Assembly (NCBI GenBank): GCA_026214975.1
Contig: JAOBSW010000120.1
Span: 56,290-120,289 of the forward strand
Source: Gentiana macrophylla
Lineage: Eukaryota > Streptophyta > Magnoliopsida > Gentianales > Gentianaceae
Length of the DNA: 64,000 bases
Direction: 5' to 3'
The position numbers and the translations under genes are program-made. Under the pieces are notes generated by a model. It made no database searches. It was not told the DNA's origin and saw only the letters and a list, made by a program, of their open reading frames with translations. Below are positions 12,901 to 23,775 of this stretch, in pieces. Positions within the stretch are counted from its first letter, which is position 1; every line of letters starts with the position of its first letter.

Positions 12901-13475
12901 AACGAGGAATAATATGCTTGTATATTTAGGTGCAAACTTGAATATGGTTGACCACACCGATTCTGACTTATAGTCAGATTAAGGATGATTGTTGGAAGAT
13001 CTCGGGAACAGTGTTTACTCATTGTGATGGGGCTATAGTCTGGAGAATTCCATAACCGCCAATTCGATTTTAGTTAATCGAATACGTAGCAGCTTTCGGA
13101 GCAGCTAAAGTGGCGATATGGCTTAAGAATTTCCTTTCTGATCTGGGAGTAATTCCAGGTCTAGTGAGCCGATATCACTTTGTTGTGAAAACAATGAAGA
13201 GATAGCTTAGGAGGATTTTCTCAGTCACTAGAGGTCAAAAGCATATTGAGAGAGAGTACCGCTGATTAGATGGGACCGGCAACGTTTCGATCCTAAAGAT
13301 CGTCTCGGGCCGACAACCAAACTGATCAGTGTACCAAGTCTAGTGCTTGGAGGGTACGGCATTGAGGAATATATCTCATCTGCTTTTAGAGCAAGTGGGA
13401 GAGTGTTGTGAATAAGATGAGAAAGGGTGTGCTCTAAAAACAATCATTACTTGTCATTTCGTGCAAGTGGGAGAT
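9961..13475 (+). other. non-coding internal region of the 9-kb element
   Basis: Near 9985-10020 a short trace resembles the start of gag seen at 63870 (a lysine/tryptophan word, KKWQVT), but no frame continues. No protease, integrase or RT motif is found on either strand. Gtgggag recurs across the region, and gggtgattcc occurs at about 11003, 12110, 12200 and 12310. Two diverged copies of about 110 bases lie at 12185-12290 and 12293-12375. Confidence 0.6.
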
Positions 13476-15185
13476 TGTTAGGTGTAGTGCCCGAAAGACA
13501 ATTTGTGTAATTGTTTTTTATGACATAATTTATCTTACCATATTACTTGCTTTGTGCTTGTAAGTAATACACTGCTGCAAACCCTAAGTGTATCAGTATG
13601 TAACCACTTAAATCAGTGTATGGCATGCACGTGAGGATTGAGTTAGTGGTGATATACTTAAAGCTGTTAGTCCGTGGTGAACTTAATCGAGTTTAGGGTC
13701 TCTTGATTAAAACACCAATAATGCGCTGAACACTTTAGGGTGTGATAGTCTTATCCGGATTTGTCGGTGAGGGTACTACGTGGGGTATTTATATATGATG
13801 GCATTCATATAGATTTGGACCGATTTAATCGAATTTCTCGGTATAATTCCGTAATCGAGGAATCTTATTAAATCATTAGATGATCATATATGGATCAACC
13901 TTAATCTGAGGTGATCACGGGATCGCTTGTCCCGGGTAATGTTTGATGTGTTAATTACGGTTCACTTTAATATGTGTTCCAAGCCACTTCTCATTGGCAC
14001 TATCTCCAGATGAGTGAGTAGTTCTGATTTTCACAGACATGGAATCCATCCTTCCTGCGGGAAGTAGAGAGACAGTCCCCTTGTTTGTTAGCCCTAAGAA
14101 AGTGATCGATCCCGGGAGTTCACATTTGACTAATTAGCTACTAGTCAGATATGTGTGCTAATTGATCATCAGGGGGTTAATGGTAAATAAGGATAAGATA
14201 TTCTGAGTCGGGTTCACAGAGACTTCCCACTCGAGAATGGACGATCTATGGAGGTTAATCCGTATGTAGTGATTATATCAATGGACGCTTATTCACTCTA
14301 CATGGGTTGAGTATAAGTATACATCTATAATCGGTAGAATTGATTTGGGTTTATGGTGGTGTAATCCGGAATTAATAATTAATGTACTTATTACATTCGC
14401 TCGAATAAATAATTAATTATTGGAGCTACTGGTTATAGTCCATGGTCCCCGATGTGGCTTATGTAATTCGGACTAGTAATCTTGTTACTTGGGCCTCAGT
14501 GATAATTAATTGGCTGGGCTAATTAATTGATATGCATAGATATTATTTAGTTGGGCTAAATAATATTATACACATAAAAGACATTTTATGTGGGCTATAA
14601 CCCTAGTATTTGTGGCGCCAATATCATCAAATAATTAGAGAGAAATTAGTTTTCTTGGATAATTATTTGACATGTGATTTATCTTTTATTTGTTAAAAGA
14701 TAATTCATGGAATATTGGATAATAATATGATTTATCCTAATTTGTTTAGGATAATTATGTTATTTATCTTTTATTTGAATTAAGGGTTAATTTAATAATT
14801 ATCTCTTAATTTTTGGAGGATAAGGTTACTCTCTTATATAAAGAGAGTTCTTCCAAGCCTCATAGCAATAGAAAATTTCGCCCCACATGTCTAAAAGGAG
14901 AGAAAAATTAGTTTATTCTTGACTAGGGTTTTTAGTAGAAGAAAAACTTTGAGTTTTTCTTGGTGTTGCATATCAAGGAGGCTCGTGTATCAAGAAGGGT
15001 GTCCACCAACCGCCGTTTGGAGAACACATCGGAAGATCAAGGCGACTCTTCCCGTTATTGGTAACATAATCTTAAACCCCCTTGTAGTACTTAAGTCCTT
15101 TAATTATGAATTGTGTTATATAAATCGTGATCCATCCGCTGCGCATAGATCTAACTCGTTTAGATCTAAGAACCTGCATCCTTCA
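13476..15185 (+). repeat. 3' LTR of the 9-kb element
   Basis: 1710 bases, directly after the polypurine tract aagtgggagat. The TATA box tatataaag lies near 14836-14844. By eye it differs from the 5' copy mainly by scattered one- to four-base indels plus one block of about 70 bases missing from the 5' copy. Confidence 0.85.
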
Positions 15186-15550
15186 GTGGGTGTCAAGCTC
15201 TTTTGCACATCATAATTTCAAGAGCTAATAGTTCTTGTGTAAAATAGAGAGCATCGTATAGAGAGTTGGAGAGAGGGGAAAAAGGCCGGTCTAGCAACCG
15301 GAGTTTTCCAATAGCAATCCATGATGGGATTCCGGCGGGCTGCTCGTGTGGACTAGCGGTAGAGGCCGAACACTTGGGCGGCTCTATGCAAAACTACTCT
15401 CCTTAGACGGTCAAAGCGTCGATTTATTTAGATCAACCAAGGTAACCACCGTCTACTACTTATTTGTTTATTGCTTAAACGAAGTCGATCTTGGGTAAAA
15501 GGAAATCAAAATTTTGAATTCCGTTGCGTTCCCGCGTAGATTTCCTAACA

Positions 15551-15802
15551 CCATGCTCGCACTAAACATATTGAGTTAGACTTTCACCGTGTTCGTGAGT
15601 TGGTGGCATCTCGCAAGCTTCAAGTTGCATTCATCTCGTCTGAGGACCAGCTTGTCGATCTTCTTACCAAACCGCTTGGCCATGTTCGGTTCAATGATCT
15701 CAAATCCTATCTCCATGTCCACCCCGTTCCCATGGGATTACGGAGGCGTATCGATGGAATTGAAGTCGGCCCAAATGCCATGGAGCACAAGTCGAATAGC
15801 TA
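15551..15802 (+). pseudogene. copia RNase H C-terminal end (right part of outer element)
   Basis: Resumes the pol trace broken at 4592. The frame from about 15603 reads VASRKLQVAFISSEDQLVDL then a LTKPLG-type motif, the conserved end of copia RNase H, and runs into the 3' LTR near 15750. It is the same coding sequence as 3160-4587, separated by 10.96 kb of nested insertion. Confidence 0.8.
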
Positions 15803-15893
15803 GGGTTTTATCATATTTATTTTATAGCTTTACCCCTATTGTAATCCTATATAATACTATCATTGTACTTGGATTAAATCAATGAAAATCACA
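15750..15893 (+). repeat. 3' LTR of outer copia element
   Basis: About 144 bases matching 2028-2165 with few differences, ending near aatcaatgaaaatcac. It follows the RNase H end and a ttacggaggcg polypurine-like word. Confidence 0.65.
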
Positions 15894-16275
15894 AATATTG
15901 TTTCTAATAACCCGGAAGTTACTGGGTTCGATTTAGGACGAAAAAGGGTGCGTGCATGTGTATCTTTCGTTTCCGTCGAAAAATAATAATAATCCCCATG
16001 TTTCAAAATATAAGTTCTTTTTAATTTTGGGGCAAGTGTCCAAAAGGATTCATTTTAAACTTAATTAGAGAAATAGGATACACTTAACTTTTAATTGGTT
16101 ATAAGGACATAAAATTAGTCACATAAACCAAACTACCATCAATTAATAAAATTTAAAAAATAGCGCTCCAAAAAAGGAGAACAGTGGTTTTGTTTTTGTT
16201 TTTTTAATGTTTTTTCCTTTCTTTTTTGGGAACTAAAAGGTTTTTTTTTTCTGAACACAAAGAAGGTTTGTTTGT
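15894..16275. other. non-coding, Stowaway-like remnant
   Basis: Near 15995 the words catgtttcaaaatataag resemble the inner end of Stowaway MITEs, but no matching second terminus was found. T-rich runs lie near 16190-16290. No gene seen. Confidence 0.35.
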
Positions 16276-16898
16276 TTGGTTTTTTTTCCCGGCGATGCAT
16301 TGACCACCCCGATACAATGACCACCCCGATGCATTGACCACCCCGATGTCAGAGACATCGCGATGAAGTGACACCGCGATGAAGTGGCACCGCGATGCAG
16401 AGACATCGCGATGTTATGACATTTGACGATGCAGAGACACCGTGATGCAGAGACATCACGATGAAGTGACACCGGGATGCAGAGACACCGCATTGACCAC
16501 CGCGATGCATTCACCAACGCGATGCGATGACAACCCCAATGCAACGACCACGCGATGCAGCGACCACCGCGATGCGGTGACCACCCTCGATGCATTGACC
16601 ACCGCGATGCATCGACCACCGCCATGCAGTGACCATCGGGATGTAGTGACCATCATGATTCAGTGACATGTGACGATTTAGAGACACCGTCTCTACATCA
16701 CGATGAAGTGACACCACGATGCACAGACCTGCGATGAAGTGACACCGCATTGCAGAGACATCGCGATGTTATGACATTTGACGATGCAGAGACACCGTGT
16801 TGCTGAGACATCGCGATGTTATGACATGTGACAATACAGTGATATTTGACGATGTTATGACATTTGATGATGCAGTGACATTTGACGATGAAGTGACA
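16276..16898. repeat. minisatellite, about 17-base unit
   Basis: Degenerate tandem array built on cgatgcattgaccaccg and variants such as cgatgcagagacaccg and cgatgttatgacatttg. Both strands carry open frames of His/Arg/Gly-rich translation that are by-products of the repeat. Unit order is irregular, with two main variants alternating in blocks. Confidence 0.85.
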
Positions 16899-16906
16899 TG
16901 TGAATT

Positions 16907-17364
16907 GGGCTACTCGTGAGCTACTCGTACTCGACTCGCAAGAGAGTTTGACTCGATTCGGTTTATTTCGAGTTCAAACTCGAGTCGAGCTACTCAAATA
17001 AATAACCGAGCCGATCTCGAGTTTTAAAATGTAGTACTCGAGTACCTCGCAAGGTAATCGGGCTTCATAAAATAAATATTTAAATAATTATATTTATTAA
17101 ATTTATAATAAAATATTGTTTTTTTATAATTCAAAAAGTATTATTCGAGTCGAGTAGTAGACAAGCCGAGCTCGATCTTGTTATATTTTATTAAAAAATA
17201 AATGAATTCTAAAAAAATAATCAAGCTTACGAGCCGAGTCAATACATATCGAGTACTTAGCGACTCGAGTTCGATCTTGCCTTTTTATGGCTCGATCGAG
17301 CCCAAACTTTTAGTCGAGCTCGAGCTTTGCAGAGAGTATCGACTCGACTTACTCGATTATACCC
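16907..17364. mobile_element. TCGAG-rich hAT-like non-autonomous element
   Basis: 458 bases flanked by an eight-base direct repeat, tgtgaatt at 16899-16906 and tgtgaatg at 17365-17372 (7 of 8 match), the length typical of hAT insertions. The ends carry many ctcgagt/actcgag words in opposite orientation, giving a self-complementary structure, with ggg and ccc at the extreme ends. The centre is AT-rich and non-coding. Confidence 0.6.
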
Positions 17365-17372
17365 TGTGAATG

Positions 17373-17864
17373 ACACTATATTTATTTTACAAATTTACCA
17401 AATTTGTGTATGAATGTAAATGCGGTGGCATGATGTCCTGCATCAATTCTCTAATTGTAAATGCAGTGATATCAATGTCACTCCATCAATTTTATTCCAA
17501 ATCATACACAAACCCACCACCAAAAGTCATGTCTCTACACCAATTTTCCTCCAAATCAAACTCAAATTTATTGGATTAGTGGTCCATGGATATGAAAGTG
17601 TTCGACCTCCAAACATGCTCAAACAATATAAGAAAAGCAAAAGAATGCACCAAAACCATTAATTCACAAAGTTTCATCACTAGGTGGAGCATTTTTCTTT
17701 GTACCGGTTCTTATAAACAAATACTCATTTAATACCCATTTAATTTTTATACAGCAGATTTTACTCCCTATGTCCCGAAATAAATGGTTCTTTATATATA
17801 GTTTTCATAAAGCGGATTAGTGTCATAGTTATCAAAAATTGTAAATAGAAGAATCTAAGAATTA
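17373..17864. other. non-coding interval with Stowaway-like start
   Basis: Short frames without recognisable domains. At 17764 tactccctatgtcccgaaat resembles a Stowaway-type terminus (TA then ctccct...), but no partner end was identified. Confidence 0.35.
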
Positions 17865-18053
17865 ATGTCTACGAATTGGAATCACAATGAGCTGTACACT
17901 TTGATAAATTATCATGACATTGTGATTATTAATGTTAAATCTTTTATCTCTTTCAATTTGTCTCGCCGTTTCGTTTATAGACCTAGAAAGACCAATAGGG
18001 TCACAGACAAGTTGGCTAACTTGGGCCGAATGAGTAGTAGTTCTTTTTCTTAA
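17865..18053 (+). pseudogene. possible RNase H-like fragment (LINE or RVT_3 type)
   Basis: A 62-residue frame whose end reads FVYRPRKTNRVTDKLANLGR. It resembles the common ending of plant RNase H-like domains, with an Arg-x-x-Asn-x-Val-x-Asp-x-Leu-Ala pattern. That domain occurs at the end of non-LTR retrotransposon ORFs and in related host proteins. The upstream part is missing and no catalytic acidic set can be seen. A chance similarity is possible. Confidence 0.35.
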
Positions 18054-18275
18054 GGGAGTTGTATTGGCGATGGGGATCCGTAAGTATCATCCATAGGGGT
18101 GAAAAAAAAAAAAAAAGCGAAGCCAAAATCAACCTAGTGAACCAAATCGAACCAAATCGAAAAAGTATAAACCGTGGGTTTTTGATCGGTTTTTGTATTG
18201 TAAAAACCAAACCATAAAAAATAATTTGGTTTTAATTTAAATATATAAAAACCATTCAAAACCGTACTAAATTGG

Positions 18276-18340
<65 letters not shown>
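18276..18340. repeat. (AT)n microsatellite, left part
   Basis: About 65 bases of uninterrupted AT repeats directly before the candidate Helitron start. A matching tract resumes at 21942. Confidence 0.9.
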
Positions 18341-18341
<1 letters not shown>

Positions 18342-18342
<1 letters not shown>

Positions 18343-21300
18343 CAGACTAATAAATCGTCAATTGACCATAATAGGCCAATTGACCCGACTCCATACCCAG
18401 TTTTCAACCCTTTAACAACCCACAACCTTACCAAAAAAATCCACAACCTTAAAAAAATTTAAAAAATAAAAAAACTCACAAGCATATTAACTCCCCGCTA
18501 TCCGGGAAATACTTGTGTGGAGAGGCTTTTAAGGTGAAGCGGACGGGTGAAACGATCGTAACCACTTGCAGTTTAAAGACAGAATAAAACTGTGTGGTGT
18601 GTGTGTCTCCACACTGTGTGGAGACACCACACAAGAACCACCCCCACTATCCCTAACCTCAAACTTCCACTACCCCATTCTTTTTCAGACATAACCAACA
18701 ACTCCCACCATCTTCTTATAGTCTCAAAAGTCTCACATTTCTCTCTTCAAACACAATCACTTCTTTTTCATAATTATGAATCTGGGTTCGATCAATTTTA
18801 GATTGCTTTAGCTGAATCTGGGCTGAATTGTGAATTATTCGACAAAATTCAGGTGCTTTTTTATTTTTGTTTTTATTTTTTATGGTTGTAAATCTTGAAC
18901 ATGGATCTTTCTTTTTTATGGGTCGAATTATGCATAATCTTGAACATGAATCTGGTTGAAGAGTAACCACTGCATTGGAGCACACTTCTTGGGATGAATC
19001 TGGTCGAATTATTGTAAAGGTAACCATTCAAGTATGTTGCCTAACAATTCAATCACTGCTGATAATTGTATTATTCTTCCAAATCACTGAAGGAGTGGTT
19101 TGCGTCAATTCGTTTCATCATTCGTTCAAGTATGTAGGGAAATCTTGAGATTTAACTACCAATTTAATTTTTCTATTTGTTTTGGCATGAATGGTTTGTT
19201 TTGCGACTTTTGTATTTTTTAAATTGTGTTGCTTTTCTAATGGTTACCAGATCAATATAGAGGTGATTTGGCAGGAACGGTGAATTCATCAGGAATCCAA
19301 GTTTTAGGTTCTATCTGCAAAATTTATTCAGTTCTCTGTTCTTACTGCTATTGTTGTTATTGAACTTTAATGCTGTTGCAGGTCGGCCAATTCATGCTAA
19401 GAAAAGAGCTCTGCTTTCTTTTCTATACTCGAACGAACGGTGTCTTTTGTATATGGTTTCGAAGAAGATAAATCACCAGCAATCCGTCTATGATGAATCA
19501 GGTTTGGGTCTTATTGAATTGTTGTTGTGTGATTTCATTGAGAATTTGGACCGAATATTGGGTTATCTATGTGGGATTAGTCATTGCAGTAAATAAATTG
19601 GCCGCCTAAATTCCTTCGGGTTAAAGGTAGGGATTCAATAGGCAGCTTTGATTTTTGTTTGTTTTGCTTTATTTCGGTTTTCTAATTTTTTATAGGAAGC
19701 ATACCGATTGTATTTGCTTTATGTGTTGCTTTGATTCTCTTTCAGTTTTACCTCATCTACTTGCTTTTGCAATTTGCATAAATCTGTGTTTTGTGTTGTT
19801 GTTAACTACAAAAGTTTGTGTTTTTGGATGATTCAAGGAATTAATTATTTCATTCAATATTTAGCCGATGAAGAACGCTTTTAGCTAGATAAAGTAAGGT
19901 TCTGGGATTTATGTTCTTCCGAGCTGCAGGTTGAGTTACATCACATTGTTGTTAACAAGAACCATTGTTGCTACACCCAGATAATTGATATACCTAAATA
20001 CCATTTATTATAACAGAGAGAGAAAGAGGGGAAAGTAGAAGCAAAGATAGGAGAATTTGCAGGCGAAGAAAACATTCAATTACCGAGCCAATTCCAAATT
20101 ACCGGTTTTTTTCCCGAAAAAATTCTTTTTTTAGTGTGTATCCATTATTCATTTACCTCATCCGAAAATAAACAATAAAAAAATAACTACCCATTATCCA
20201 TTTATCTAATCCGAAAATAAAAAAATAAAAAAATTAACTACCCATTATCACACTTAACAACACCACACAAAATTAAATCCATTTTCTACACGTTTTTTTT
20301 TTCTTTTCTTTTTCACACTGACATATATATTTTTTTCTTTCCTTTTTGCGTTTTGTACACCACGAAGACTCTGCTTTCTACAATTCCATGTTTCTATCAT
20401 TTCGCAGTCTGTTATCATTTTCCATTTTGATTGTGAAAACTCCGACTTCAACTTTGTTATTTCACAACTTTTTCACATTTAATTAACAGGAAATATTTCT
20501 GAACAGATTTATATGTTTTTGTTTCATTTTTTTTTTTCTGACATGAGAACCTTCAAACCTTTTTTTTTATATTTTTTTCTAACAGGGAAAACCTTCAAAC
20601 ATCTTTTGCCGTCAGTCGTTTTCAGCCCTTCATCGTCGCCTATATTGGTGGTAACCTTTCTGCTGTTTTGTTATTTGAGGAATTCTTCTACTCTTTTACT
20701 TTTCTGTTCTTATCTTCTTTTTCTAGGGCTTTGATTAATTTTTTTTTTTAATTTTTTTTGTTCTTCACATTTAATTCATAGGAAATATAATCCTGAAGAG
20801 ATTCATATGTTTTTTGTTTCATTTTTTTCCTAACAGGAAGAACCTTCAAACATCTTTTCGAGTACAGCTGTGTTCAGCCCTACAGTGTTGTCTGTATTGA
20901 TGGTAACCTTTCTGCTTTTTTCTTTTTTGAGGTCTGCTATTTTATGTTTTTGTTCTTATCTCTTATTTCTAGGGCTTTGATTGAATTATTTATTTATTTT
21001 AATCTTTTTTTTGTATGACGATCCATTGGATTTACCACCAATATGCTGCACAAAGAAACAAAAATTAGCTGATAGTGTTGTAAATCCTGTAAGGCTCTTC
21101 TATTTAATTTTGTATTTTTGTATGATTTCCCTTCACGCATATAGAACTTTTTAGCCTGTGTCAACAAACTTTTAAACCCGATTGGTAATTTTCGCAGACA
21201 CAACTATGAAGAACTATGATGGGAGGTAAATCTGATTACATCTATTGCTAATCACAAATTTTTTTTTTCTGTAGGATAATGTTTAATTGATGTTTATCGA

Positions 21301-21940
21301 AGATCAAAGTAGGGGTAATAGACGATTTATTTGTTTATCTCCTTACAACTTTTTTGTATTACTTGCAATTTGAATGTTGTATTGAAACTTTTAATTTCCA
21401 ATATTCGGTATCTTTTTATGGGAATGGTGACGGAGGCCGGCGAGTGCTTTTGGATCATCCTAACCAGAGTTGATTTACTTTCAGTCGTAAATATATCGTT
21501 AGTTTTACAATTATGTACACGATGTTTTACTACATCAGATTCATTTTCGAATCACACTCACGGTCCCCATTACTCAATAGCTTACCCTTTCCTTATTCAA
21601 TTTTAGAGCTTTATAATACGTCTTTACAGCATAGCTACAAGCTCATTAGGCCACGACTTTTCTACAGCAATTAATCAGGGGAATAAAGGTTTATAAGTGG
21701 GCATGACTTTTTATACAGCAGAGGCCAAAATATCAGCCAGTTCTTGATAACTTCAAGCATATGAGCTATAAATGCTATTTTTCTGTATTTCTCTTTGGTA
21801 AGATAACTTCAAGCATACGCTGATATTTATCTTTATTCACCCTCAAGTCATCATTAAAAATTATCATCTACATACCGATACAATTTTCATAACATGTTTA
21901 ATTTTACACAATTCCGTGCAATGCACGGGTTTTCATACTA

Positions 21941-21941
<1 letters not shown>
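18342..21941 (+). mobile_element. candidate non-autonomous Helitron
   Basis: The 3' end is well formed: a seven-base-pair hairpin ccgtgcaatgcacgg (21914-21928), then ten bases later ctag at 21938-21941, followed by T. The 5' end is inferred at tcagac (18342) only because the (AT)n tract stops there and resumes at 21942. The preceding base is T, not the usual A, so that edge is uncertain. No Rep/helicase coding is visible. Exon-like pieces (for example 19351-19596) may be captured host sequence, but I cannot name a source. Confidence 0.55.
20470..20990 (+). repeat. tandem duplication inside the Helitron, period about 290
   Basis: Copies at about 20475-20740 and 20767-20990. Each runs from cacatttaatt, through accttcaaacatctttt and a ttcagccc word, to ggtaacctttctgc and ctagggctttgatt. 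The copies are clearly diverged. No coding function was assigned. Confidence 0.75.
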
Positions 21942-21998
<57 letters not shown>

Positions 21999-22012
21999 GC
22001 ACACACACATAC
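21942..22012. repeat. (TA)n with (TATG)n and (CA)n, right part of split microsatellite
   Basis: TA repeats from 21942 to about 21986, then tatg repeats and a short ca repeat. The tract reads as the continuation of the AT tract ending at 18340. Confidence 0.85.
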
Positions 22013-23182
22013 CTACATCTATTAATATTTTAAAACATCAATATGTTTTTTCGGTCCAACTCAATATGTATAAAATTTGTATTTGTAATGTGTTAATGAT
22101 CAATTACTAATCTCATATCCTAAAGATTTATATTTTGTTGATTATTTCACAAACTTCTCTTTAATTTCCAATAATTTAAGAGAATTTTGAGTACATGTCA
22201 GTTCACAACTCACCACCGCTAACTCTTTCTTCTCTTTCTACTCCATCAGCACCAATATTTGAAATATGTGAATGCTTATTTGTAGGATGTTACTTCTTCT
22301 AATTATGTTGATGAACTTCATCATGGACATTTTCCGATTTGTTCATGTATTAGGTTTGACATCTTATATAAATAAATGCATTTATAGACATTAGTTTTAA
22401 TTTATATAAGTTTGTTTTTTATTTGCTTATAATTAGATTATGTTAGACAATAACATTGTTGAGATAATCAAAATCAGAGTTGAGGTTTTGGAGAAAAATA
22501 AAATGACGAATATGTTCTAACTAAATAAAGCCCAAAACTATGTCACATGTTTTTTTTTCCGTTTGAAATGTGTGAAAGTTATTTATCTTTAATTTATCTC
22601 GCCACTTTACTTGTAAACAAATGTATTCCTCTTTCTCCATTGACCATACTCAAAATATTATTTTGTCTAATGGATTTTGAGATTTATGTATGATATTCAA
22701 TAATAACTATTAGTTCATTATTAGTATTTTTTGAAGTTGATGATTCATTGATGAATTAAAATGAGTAAGAGATGACTCTTTCATTAACTTGTTTGTCCAA
22801 ACTTGGGAATTCAATGATAGGTGTCGAGTTTGTTGTGTTGGATGGTGTTGAAGTATGATTGGTTTTTAGACCTTTAAGATTCGCTTGGGTAGATGTTAGT
22901 TAATATAAAATATTTGTTAAATTATCTCATTGGATAAACTGACATAATAATACTAATGTATTACATGTATTATCATTTATTGTTAAGAGTCAATTTGTGA
23001 TTTCCTATTAACAATTTTTAATTGTTAAAGAAAACCGTAAAAAAACGGAACCTAGCTGAACAAAAAACGGACCAAACAAATGGTTTACATCTGAAAACTG
23101 TTCTAGTTTGGACTCGAAAATTGAAAACCGTATAAAATGGTTCGTTTTAAAAACGGAATAAACCAAGTGAACCGACGGAATA
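22013..23182. other. right internal part of the hAT-like element
   Basis: AT-rich and non-coding. The last 150 bases (from about 23030) are rich in aaaaacgga and ggttcg words, complementary in character to the left end at 18110-18200. Confidence 0.5.
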
Positions 23183-23199
23183 TCACCCCTAATCATCCG

Positions 23200-23775
23200 A
23201 CATCACAATTATACACATATTTTAAAATGTAAACATGGTGTCAAAAGTATTTATCAGTGTCAATAAAACCAACTTTTTCTTAAAAATCTCAAGTGTGTCG
23301 GAATATAACGAGAGATGATGGTAGGAATTTAGCTCTTCCTAAAGCTTGGTTTCTCTCTCTCTCTCTCTTTTTTTTTTATTTTTTTTTAATTTTTTTTTTT
23401 AATAATTTTAATTTGGAAAATGTTTTATACACCGACCCCATCCCCACTAATCCCCCGGATCTTGTGTTTGTTGTTCAGAATTTTTTTGTTTTGTTTTTTT
23501 TTTTTTTTTTATATTAAGAAATCAAAGGCTCAAAATGATTTTCTGTGACTCATGTGTGCAAATATGATGTGCCTAAATCACTCTTGTTTTAATTTTACAA
23601 AAACTTGATTTCTCTTGTTGTGTTTTTTTAGGCTTACCAATATTCCCTCCTGCCGTGATTAACATTTGACCTTGTAATAGAATCAGTAACTGATTTGATT
23701 ACATTTTTGTATTTTAAATGTCCCAAACATTCAGATCTTTTTAAGAAGCAAATACATCAAAATTTGTATTCAGTA
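23200..23775. other. non-coding, simple-sequence rich
   Basis: A CT run near 23352-23370 followed by long T tracts (23368-23400 and 23490-23510). No gene recognised. Confidence 0.4.

Larger units (their letters stand above)
6203..15185 (+). mobile_element. 9-kb long-LTR copia-like element without coding capacity (LARD-like)
   Basis: Two long LTRs (6203-7848 and 13476-15185) start tgttaggtgtagtgcccg and end atccttca. TSD gtggg is at 6198-6202 and 15186-15190. A Met-type primer site (tggcatcagagcc, 7851-7863) and a polypurine tract (aagtgggagat, 13466-13475) sit in the proper places. The internal 5.6 kb has no frame with gag, integrase or RT signatures. Its first 2.1 kb is related to the leader of the element at 60003, which does have a gag start. 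This fits a non-autonomous derivative that would need proteins from a relative. Confidence 0.85.
4593..15550. mobile_element. solo LTR, itself interrupted by a 9-kb element
   Basis: Begins tgttggaatagtg at 4593 and ends ctaaca at 15550. It is flanked by the five-base direct repeat ccatg (4588-4592 and 15551-15555), which interrupts the copia RNase H. After removing the nested element at 6203-15190 the remaining sequence is about 1970 bases, has TG/CA ends, a TATA box (tataaata, 6186-6193) and no coding or second terminal repeat. It therefore fits a solo LTR left by unequal recombination. The family is not determined; a copia origin is plausible. Confidence 0.8.
2026..15893 (+). mobile_element. 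outer decayed Ty1/copia retrotransposon, split by nested insertions
   Basis: Short terminal repeats at about 2026-2165 and 15750-15893 share gatggaattgaagtcggccc and a common end near aatcaatgaaaatcac. Just after the left repeat is tggtatcagag, the initiator Met tRNA primer site usual in copia. Gag, RT and RNase H remnants lie between. The RNase H coding sequence stops at 4592 and resumes at 15551, flanked by the duplicated pentamer ccatg. Without the inserts the element is about 2.9 kb, so much of pol has been lost. I found no convincing TSD for this outer element. The short LTRs suggest an Ale-like lineage, which is an inference. Confidence 0.8.
18094..23191. mobile_element. hAT-like element carrying a nested Helitron
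   Basis: Perfect nine-base terminal inverted repeats, taggggtga at 18094-18102 and tcaccccta at 23183-23191, flanked by the eight-base repeat atcatcca / atcatccg (7 of 8). Subterminal regions are rich in accaaatcgaacc and ggttcgtttt-type words, as in plant hAT relatives. Without the internal insertion the element is about 1.5 kb. No transposase frame is visible, so it is a non-autonomous copy. Confidence 0.65.

Noticed and set aside
14919..15215. 98-residue frame
   Set aside because: Lies within the 3' LTR end and runs across its border into the solo LTR; not a gene.
16233..16750. Open frames of 66-130 residues on both strands
   Set aside because: They are translations of the 17-base minisatellite and have no gene-like features.
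16276..16898. CRISPR array
   Set aside because: The repeats are degenerate, contiguous and without unique spacers, in a plant nuclear context.
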